Source: Alkalimonas delamerensis (GTDB lineage Bacteria > Pseudomonadota > Gammaproteobacteria > Enterobacterales > Alteromonadaceae). Taken from it: 64,000 nt of DNA. The stretch spans positions 558,001 to 622,000 of the forward strand of contig NZ_JAUZVY010000002.1 in assembly GCF_030717955.1 (NCBI RefSeq), read 5' to 3'. The translations under genes and the position numbers were made by a program. A model generated the notes under the pieces. The model was not told the origin of the DNA and searched no databases. It was given only the letters and a program-made list of their open reading frames with translations. How positions within the stretch are numbered: position 1 is the stretch's first letter; the number at the start of each line of letters is the position of its first letter. Positions 59,465-64,000 of this stretch are shown here, piece by piece.

Positions 59465-59492
59465 TTTACATCAATTATTTTTTTGGTATGAT
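59465..59492 (+). promoter_or_regulatory. tRNA-Tyr promoter
   Basis: TTTACA (59465-59470), 16-nt spacer and TATGAT (59487-59492), 13 nt before the mature tRNA, with a G/C-containing discriminator. Confidence 0.6.
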
Positions 59493-59505
59493 GCAGGCCT
59501 TGTGT

Positions 59506-59590
<85 letters not shown>

Positions 59591-59680
59591 CTTCATTCTT
59601 GCCTGTTCATTCTGTTTTCTCCTTGCTATTTTCCACTATTTTACTGACACTTAGCTTAAAACGGTTTTAAGAAACCTAGC

Positions 59681-61309
59681 ATGGAATCAAAAGCTCTTGA
59701 AAATTTACGAGTGCTAATCGTTGATGACCAGCGCTCCTTTCAATTGATGTTCAAAGGCATCCTGTACTCCATGGGAGCGACCAATGTGGCTTTCGCACCA
59801 ACCGGAGAGCAAGCGCTGGCCAAGTGCTTCAATGCCGATTACGATGTGCTTTTTGTCGACTACCATTTGGGTACCGGCAAAACCGGCAAGCAATTGCTGG
59901 AAGATTTACGGGAAAAAAAACTGCTCAAACCCAGCAGCATCTTTATGATTGTCACCAGTGAAAACACCGTTCCTATGGTGATGAGCGCCGTCGAGCTGGA
60001 GCCTGACGACTATTTAATCAAACCTTTTTCGCAACGCGTGCTGCGCAATCGCATCGCAAAAATCCAGCAAAAAAAACAGCAGCTCAAAGCCCTGTACCAG
60101 GCAATGCATGACGATCAGCATGACCAAGTGATTGAGCGCTGCCAAAAAGAAATCAGTGAAACCGGACGCTACCAACAGTTTTGCAAGCGTGTCCTGGCTG
60201 AAACACTGCTGAATCAGCAACAATTTGATGCAGCAGAACAAGTTCTGAGTCAAAACCTGCAACAGCACCGCAGTGGCTGGGCCTTGGTGTTGCAAGCACG
60301 CATTTGCTTTTCCAAACAGGATTATCAGGGCTGTCTGGCACTTTGCGATGAAGCGCTGGAAAACAACCGCTATTTTGCTGAAGCCTTGGATTTGAAAGCG
60401 CGCTGCTACATGGCGCAAAGTTCACCAGAAGCAGCATTAAAAGCCATCCAACAAGCCGTTGAAGTAGCCCCCCATTCGATTCAGCGCCAATATCTGGTGT
60501 TGGACATTGCCCGGGCACTCAAGGATACCCCACAGCAAGTGATCGCCAGTAAGCAGCTGTACGAGATTACCCGCCGCTCACTGAAGCAGGATGTTATGCA
60601 TCTGCAAAACTACATTCGGACCGTGATTGAAGCAGCAATGGACTCCGAGGATCCACAACAAAAAAACCGTTACCAGCAAGAAACATTAATCGCCCTGCAA
60701 CGAGCCAGACTGGATGAAAGTATGATCCGAGACATTGATTTCGATTTGTTTGAAGTCTTGTGTCAAGCCAGGCTTGAGTCGTTAAGCGGCCAGCAATTTC
60801 AAGCCAAACGCACCTATGCTTCGGTAGCGGATTTGCTGACAGAGCAAGAACACAGTCTGGCCGATGCGGTGATGTTGCTGAACCAAATTGGCGAGTACGA
60901 AGAAGCTGAGAGCTTGCAGCAAAAACTACCGGAAAGTGCCAAGAGCAATCCTTTGCTTGGAGCCATGCTGCAGCGCCAAACCGAAAATACCACCGAGCGT
61001 CGCCGCCATTTTGCCGAATACAACAAAGAAGGGATCAAACTGTACAAGAGTGGCCAGTACCAACAAGCTGCACAGCAGTTTGAACAAGCGCTGGAACTGG
61101 CACCGATGAACACCGGTGCCGCCTTAAACTACATTCAGTCGTTGTTGCAGCTGCTGTCACAGCCACAAAGCAAGGTCGGTGATGCTTTTGAGCGGTGCCG
61201 AAAAACCTTCCGGGTGGTGGACCATATGCCGCTACCAGAGCATCACCGGATACGCTATCAAGAGCTGCAAAGCCGCTTTGAAAAGCTTCGTACGGAGCGA
61301 CGACGCTAA
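59681..61309 (+). CDS. Response regulator with C-terminal TPR-like domain
   Basis: A 542-residue protein. The receiver domain (about 10-125) has the acidic pair Asp15/Asp16, phosphoacceptor Asp60 in FVDYHLG and the KPF lysine (DDYLIKPF, about 109-116). Then a long helical region of TPR-like repeats (about 150-540; for example LVLQARICFSKQDYQGCLALCDEALENN and GIKLYKSGQYQQAAQQFEQALELAPMN). There is no DNA-binding or enzymatic output, so it probably signals by protein contact. The family resembles receiver-TPR proteins such as VieB-type. No kinase gene is adjacent. Confidence 0.85.
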   Translation: MESKALENLRVLIVDDQRSFQLMFKGILYSMGATNVAFAPTGEQALAKCFNADYDVLFVDYHLGTGKTGKQLLEDLREKKLLKPSSIFMIVTSENTVPMVMSAVELEPDDYLIKPFSQRVLRNRIAKIQQKKQQLKALYQAMHDDQHDQVIERCQKEISETGRYQQFCKRVLAETLLNQQQFDAAEQVLSQNLQQHRSGWALVLQARICFSKQDYQGCLALCDEALENNRYFAEALDLKARCYMAQSSPEAALKAIQQAVEVAPHSIQRQYLVLDIARALKDTPQQVIASKQLYEITRRSLKQDVMHLQNYIRTVIEAAMDSEDPQQKNRYQQETLIALQRARLDESMIRDIDFDLFEVLCQARLESLSGQQFQAKRTYASVADLLTEQEHSLADAVMLLNQIGEYEEAESLQQKLPESAKSNPLLGAMLQRQTENTTERRRHFAEYNKEGIKLYKSGQYQQAAQQFEQALELAPMNTGAALNYIQSLLQLLSQPQSKVGDAFERCRKTFRVVDHMPLPEHHRIRYQELQSRFEKLRTERRR

Positions 61310-61314
61310 CAAAA

Positions 61315-62064
61315 CTAGCTGGAAATGGTCTTCACCGAATCGAGTGTACGCACAAGCTCTTGGAACAAAGCACTGGCCCCAATCCGCATCCGTTTTGGGG
61401 TGGCGGCCTGGCCGATAATTTGTTGGTACTTTTGCATCAAACCAAGGCCTTGCTCCAGGGTTCGAATACCGCCGGATGCTTTAAACCCAACGGGGCGCCC
61501 AGCGCCCGCAATCACGGTCAGCATGATTTCAGCCGCTTCATCGGTCAAACCCACCGCCACTTTGCCAGTGGATGATTTAACGAAATCGGCACCGCTGTCA
61601 ATGACCAGCTCGGTCGCCTTGGCGACCTGTTGGCTGGTAACCAGCTCACCACTTTCAACAATAACTTTCAGCACGGCAGAGCCAGTGGCATGTCGCACAT
61701 CCTGCAAAAAGCTTTTGACACCGGCAATCCGGCCTGCCATCAACTCCTGATAGGGCAAGACACAATCGATTTCATTCGCACCAGCAGCAAGCGCTTGCTC
61801 TATTTGCTGGCCCACCTGCTCAGCGCTCTGCTGACCGCCAGGGAAATTGACTACCGTCGCCACTGCAATCGCTGTTGGCAAAGGTGCAGCCAGTTGGCGC
61901 ACCAAGGGCAAGTAATCGGTATACAAGCAAATTGCAGCTGGCATATAACCGGACTGCCCCAGCTGTTCAAGCCAGCGTTGCACTTGCTCTGGACTGTCTT
62001 CATCCTGCAACCTGGTCACATCCAAAAGTGACATCAGTTGCAGAAGCTGTTCGTTTTTTATCAT
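61315..62064 (-). CDS. deoC: Deoxyribose-phosphate aldolase
   Basis: Cleaves 2-deoxyribose-5-phosphate to acetaldehyde and glyceraldehyde-3-phosphate. The 249-residue TIM barrel has the Schiff-base segment VLKVIVESGELV and ADFVKSSTGKVAVGLTDEA (usual KTSTG reads KSSTG), plus EIDCVLPYQELMAG and VGFKASGGIRT. The ATG at 62064 follows AAGG. No other deo genes accompany it. It runs tail to tail with the receiver-TPR gene at 5 nt spacing. Confidence 0.95.
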   Translation of the reverse strand: MIKNEQLLQLMSLLDVTRLQDEDSPEQVQRWLEQLGQSGYMPAAICLYTDYLPLVRQLAAPLPTAIAVATVVNFPGGQQSAEQVGQQIEQALAAGANEIDCVLPYQELMAGRIAGVKSFLQDVRHATGSAVLKVIVESGELVTSQQVAKATELVIDSGADFVKSSTGKVAVGLTDEAAEIMLTVIAGAGRPVGFKASGGIRTLEQGLGLMQKYQQIIGQAATPKRMRIGASALFQELVRTLDSVKTISS

Positions 62065-62137
62065 GGTGAACCTTCGATTATCCTTGTTATTCAGATACTT
62101 TCCAAACATTCGTTCAGGGTAGCCACCTGGCTGTCAT

Positions 62138-62854
62138 CTAACTCAGCAAACGCCATTGATGCTGCTGCAACCAGGCCTTGGCTGTTGCTGGCTGCGGATA
62201 AAATTGATGAACCCGTTGCCAGAAAGCGGGGCAATGGCTCATCCATGTCAGATGCGCCAGCTCATGCACCAGCACATAGTCAATGACCCAGGCTGGTGCC
62301 TTGATTAAATGCCAATTCAACCCCAGCCGACCATCGCTATGACAACATCCCCAGCGCCGGCGCCAGCTCTTTAAATAAAAGCTCTGGGGGCGGACGCCCA
62401 TCTGTTGTTGCCAGTACCCTAACCGCTCTGTCATCCAAAGCTCAGCCTGCTGCTGATACCATAAATTCAGCTGGTGCTGGTAACAATCGGCCTGACGCTC
62501 CGGCTTGACCCGGCTCCCGGTATACAGCGTCAGACAATTGCCATCGAAATGGTAGCCAGAAACCTTCGCTTGCAAGCGCTGCAGCGAAATTTCCCGATCC
62601 AGCAACATCACCCCATGTTGCGGCTTTTGCATTTCAAGTTGCTGCATGGCATGACGCTGCTGTCTAACCTGGAGCTGGATCCAGTCCTGCTGACTGCAGA
62701 CAAAGGCTTCTATCTGCTGCTGAGGACAGTGCAGGGTCGCACGTACAATCACGGTTCCTTGCCGAACCTGGATTGCCAGTCGCTTGCGCCTTGGGTGCCG
62801 TACTAACTTATAGCGAAGTTCACTAAGGGGACTGGCCAAGATCAATCCGTTCAT
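62138..62854 (-). CDS. YgjP-like zinc metalloprotease (DUF45)
   Basis: A 238-residue protein of the YgjP/WLM-like family. The zinc motif HELAH (in DYVLVHELAHLTWMSH, about 201-216) and the preceding WGCCHSDGRLGLNWHLIKAP are the diagnostic parts. No signal peptide. Substrate unknown. It lies upstream of deoC on the same strand and is divergent from xthA, 124 nt away. Confidence 0.87.
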   Translation of the reverse strand: MNGLILASPLSELRYKLVRHPRRKRLAIQVRQGTVIVRATLHCPQQQIEAFVCSQQDWIQLQVRQQRHAMQQLEMQKPQHGVMLLDREISLQRLQAKVSGYHFDGNCLTLYTGSRVKPERQADCYQHQLNLWYQQQAELWMTERLGYWQQQMGVRPQSFYLKSWRRRWGCCHSDGRLGLNWHLIKAPAWVIDYVLVHELAHLTWMSHCPAFWQRVHQFYPQPATAKAWLQQHQWRLLS

Positions 62855-62908
62855 TGCATCATCAAAGCGCTAGCATAGGGATTTTTCGCCAACAGCTCAA
62901 GCTTGCTT

Positions 62909-62937
62909 TTTACCCCGACGCCGCACAATGGTAAGAT
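62909..62937 (+). promoter_or_regulatory. Sigma70-type promoter of xthA
   Basis: TTTACC (62909-62914), 17-nt spacer and TAAGAT (62932-62937), 41 nt before the xthA ATG. Confidence 0.5.
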
Positions 62938-62978
62938 CGGAAAAATGACTCTTACTTCCCAGCATAAGCGAACTTAGC

Positions 62979-63800
62979 ATGAAAATTGTTTCTTTTAATA
63001 TCAATGGGCTCCGGGCAAGACTCCATCAGCTGGAAGCTTTGATCAACAAGCACCAGCCCGATTTGATTGGCTTGCAGGAAATCAAAGTGCATGATGATGA
63101 GTTTCCACTCAGCGCCGTAGAGGCCATGGGCTACCATGCTTACTATTTTGGCCAAAAAGGCCATTATGGCGTGGCCATTTTAAGTAAAACCCCTGCTTTG
63201 CACATGCAATACGGCTTTCCAACCGATACCCCTGAGGCGCAACGTCGCATGTTAATTGGTCGATTTGCGACGCTGGATGGTCGGGAGCTCACCCTGCTTA
63301 ATGGCTATTTCCCACAAGGTGAAAATCGGGCTCACCCTGTTAAGTTTCCAGCCAAAGAAAAATTTTACGATGACTTGCAACACTATTTGTTGAGTCATCA
63401 TCAGCCTGATGAGCTTTTAGCGGTGATTGGTGACATCAATATCTCACCCACCGACCTGGATATTGGCATTGGCGAAGCCAATGCCAAACGCTGGCTGCGG
63501 GAAGGCAAAACCTCTTTCTTGCCGGAAGAGCGCGCCTGGCTGAAACGTTTGCAAGATTGGGGCTTGACGGATACCTACCGTCAGCTGCATCCAGAGCGGG
63601 CAGATCAATACAGCTGGTTCGACTATCGCTCTAAGGGGTTTCTGGACAATCGCGGCCTGCGGATCGATGTGGTACTGGCAACAGCAGCTTTAACCGAACA
63701 CCTGACAGAGTCGGATATCGACTACGAGTTACGCGGTATTGAAAAACCATCGGATCATGCACCCGTTTGGTCAAGCTTCGCGCTTGGAACCAAAGCTTAA
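62979..63800 (+). CDS. xthA: Exodeoxyribonuclease III
   Basis: AP endonuclease and 3'-5' exonuclease of base excision repair. The 273 residues match the family (268 in E. coli). Metal ligand Glu34 in LIGLQEIKVHDDEFP, the catalytic Asp in GDINISPTDLDIG and the C-terminal SDHAPVW His are visible, together with FNINGLRARLHQLE at the N-terminus. ATG at 62979. Its stop overlaps the end of the opposite-strand gene by 4 nt. Confidence 0.96.
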   Translation: MKIVSFNINGLRARLHQLEALINKHQPDLIGLQEIKVHDDEFPLSAVEAMGYHAYYFGQKGHYGVAILSKTPALHMQYGFPTDTPEAQRRMLIGRFATLDGRELTLLNGYFPQGENRAHPVKFPAKEKFYDDLQHYLLSHHQPDELLAVIGDINISPTDLDIGIGEANAKRWLREGKTSFLPEERAWLKRLQDWGLTDTYRQLHPERADQYSWFDYRSKGFLDNRGLRIDVVLATAALTEHLTESDIDYELRGIEKPSDHAPVWSSFALGTKA

Positions 63801-64000
63801 TACAGACTTTCGCGAATAAAGGTTCTGTCCAACTGACGGTACGCCTGCTGCAATAACCGGCCCAAATCATGGTAACAGAGGGCTTGTTTTTGCGGTAGGG
63901 CAGTGGCTACCCCGTGTTGCTGCATTTGTTGCTGGATTTGCTGATACCAATGGCGGGTTGGTGGAGGCAGTTTTTTTTGCGACCGAACGCCAAGCCAGTA
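63797..64000 (-). CDS. 3' end of an unidentified gene, cut by window edge
   Basis: The last 67 codons of a minus-strand gene, with stop TAA at 63799-63797. The visible part is Gln-rich and helical (HWYQQIQQQMQQHG; YHDLGRLLQQAYRQLD) and ends RTFIRESLY. It could be the cytoplasmic tail of a DUF4129/transglutaminase-type membrane protein, but 67 residues are too few to say so. The reading frame is open to the window edge and codon use matches its neighbours. Confidence 0.55.
   Translation of the reverse strand, partial: YWLGVRSQKKLPPPTRHWYQQIQQQMQQHGVATALPQKQALCYHDLGRLLQQAYRQLDRTFIRESLY

Noticed and set aside
58932..59491. Plus-strand frame of 253 residues (58730-59491) overlapping ychJ and the VC2046-like gene
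   Set aside because: It overlaps ychJ in another frame and has no start site. The minus-strand gene at 58932-59396 has a better start and family similarity.

Overview
This window is an ordinary-looking chromosomal segment of a gammaproteobacterium. The gene content and protein styles (SeqA, Rnk, SulA, VC2046-like and DUF3581-like proteins, YdbH/YnbE/YdbL, the order pgm-seqA / ybfF-ybfE-fldA-fur) point to the Alteromonadales and the Rheinheimera/Alishewanella/Shewanella neighbourhood. This placement is inferred from recognised families only. Base composition and codon usage look even throughout. I see no prophage, transposase gene, CRISPR array or rRNA operon.

Layout. 1-2960: a propionate catabolism (methylcitrate) operon on the minus strand, gntR-prpB-prpC, with prpC running off the left edge. 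Two copies of a palindromic operator flank its promoter. 3068-5550: RlmI methyltransferase, a YceI-like periplasmic protein, a 267-bp miniature inverted-repeat element and a PilZ protein. 5627-14553: HrpA helicase, a CBS protein, an isoaspartyl peptidase, an outer-membrane MipA-like protein, TspO, a DUF938 methyltransferase-like protein and a FemAB/GNAT-like protein. 14794-22391: exonuclease I, then a TPP-riboswitch-led thiamine operon thiC-thiDE-thiS-thiG-thiH, with a fused ThiD-ThiE and no thiF. 23025-28367: upp, then a TolC/HlyD/ABC-2/ABC-2 export operon without its own ATPase. 28528-35947: a small orphan protein, a hydrolase, an NlpE-META lipoprotein, the ydbH-ynbE-ydbL envelope operon and nnr.

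36019-42028: a large beta-propeller sensor histidine kinase without a partner regulator, Rnk, and a minus-strand three-gene unit encoding a duplicated DUF1538 membrane protein, a PII-like protein and a CBS-pair protein. This unit is the best candidate in the window for an undescribed regulated transport system. 42201-50596: glycogen phosphorylase, phosphoglucomutase and seqA. A second palindromic element (313 bp) then sits between divergent seqA and ybfF, followed by DUF2788, ybfE, fldA, a DUF4442 protein and fur. 50615-56514: a surface-glycan cluster of five translationally coupled minus-strand genes (GT4, WecG-like, GT2, Wzy-like, YdcF-like), divergent from wecA.

56532-64000: a DUF3581-like protein, a Sel1-like protein, a sulA homologue under two overlapping LexA boxes, ychJ, a VC2046-like protein, tRNA-Tyr, a response regulator with a long TPR-like C-terminus, deoC, a YgjP-like metalloprotease, xthA, and the 3' end of an unidentified minus-strand gene.

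Functional links visible here: prpB and prpC catalyse two steps of one pathway under the adjacent GntR protein. The thi genes build and join both halves of thiamine phosphate. glgP and pgm connect glycogen to glucose-6-phosphate. wecA and the glycosyltransferases start and extend a lipid-linked glycan. Starts were re-chosen over the longest open frame wherever ribosome-binding sites, signal peptides or family length favoured it.
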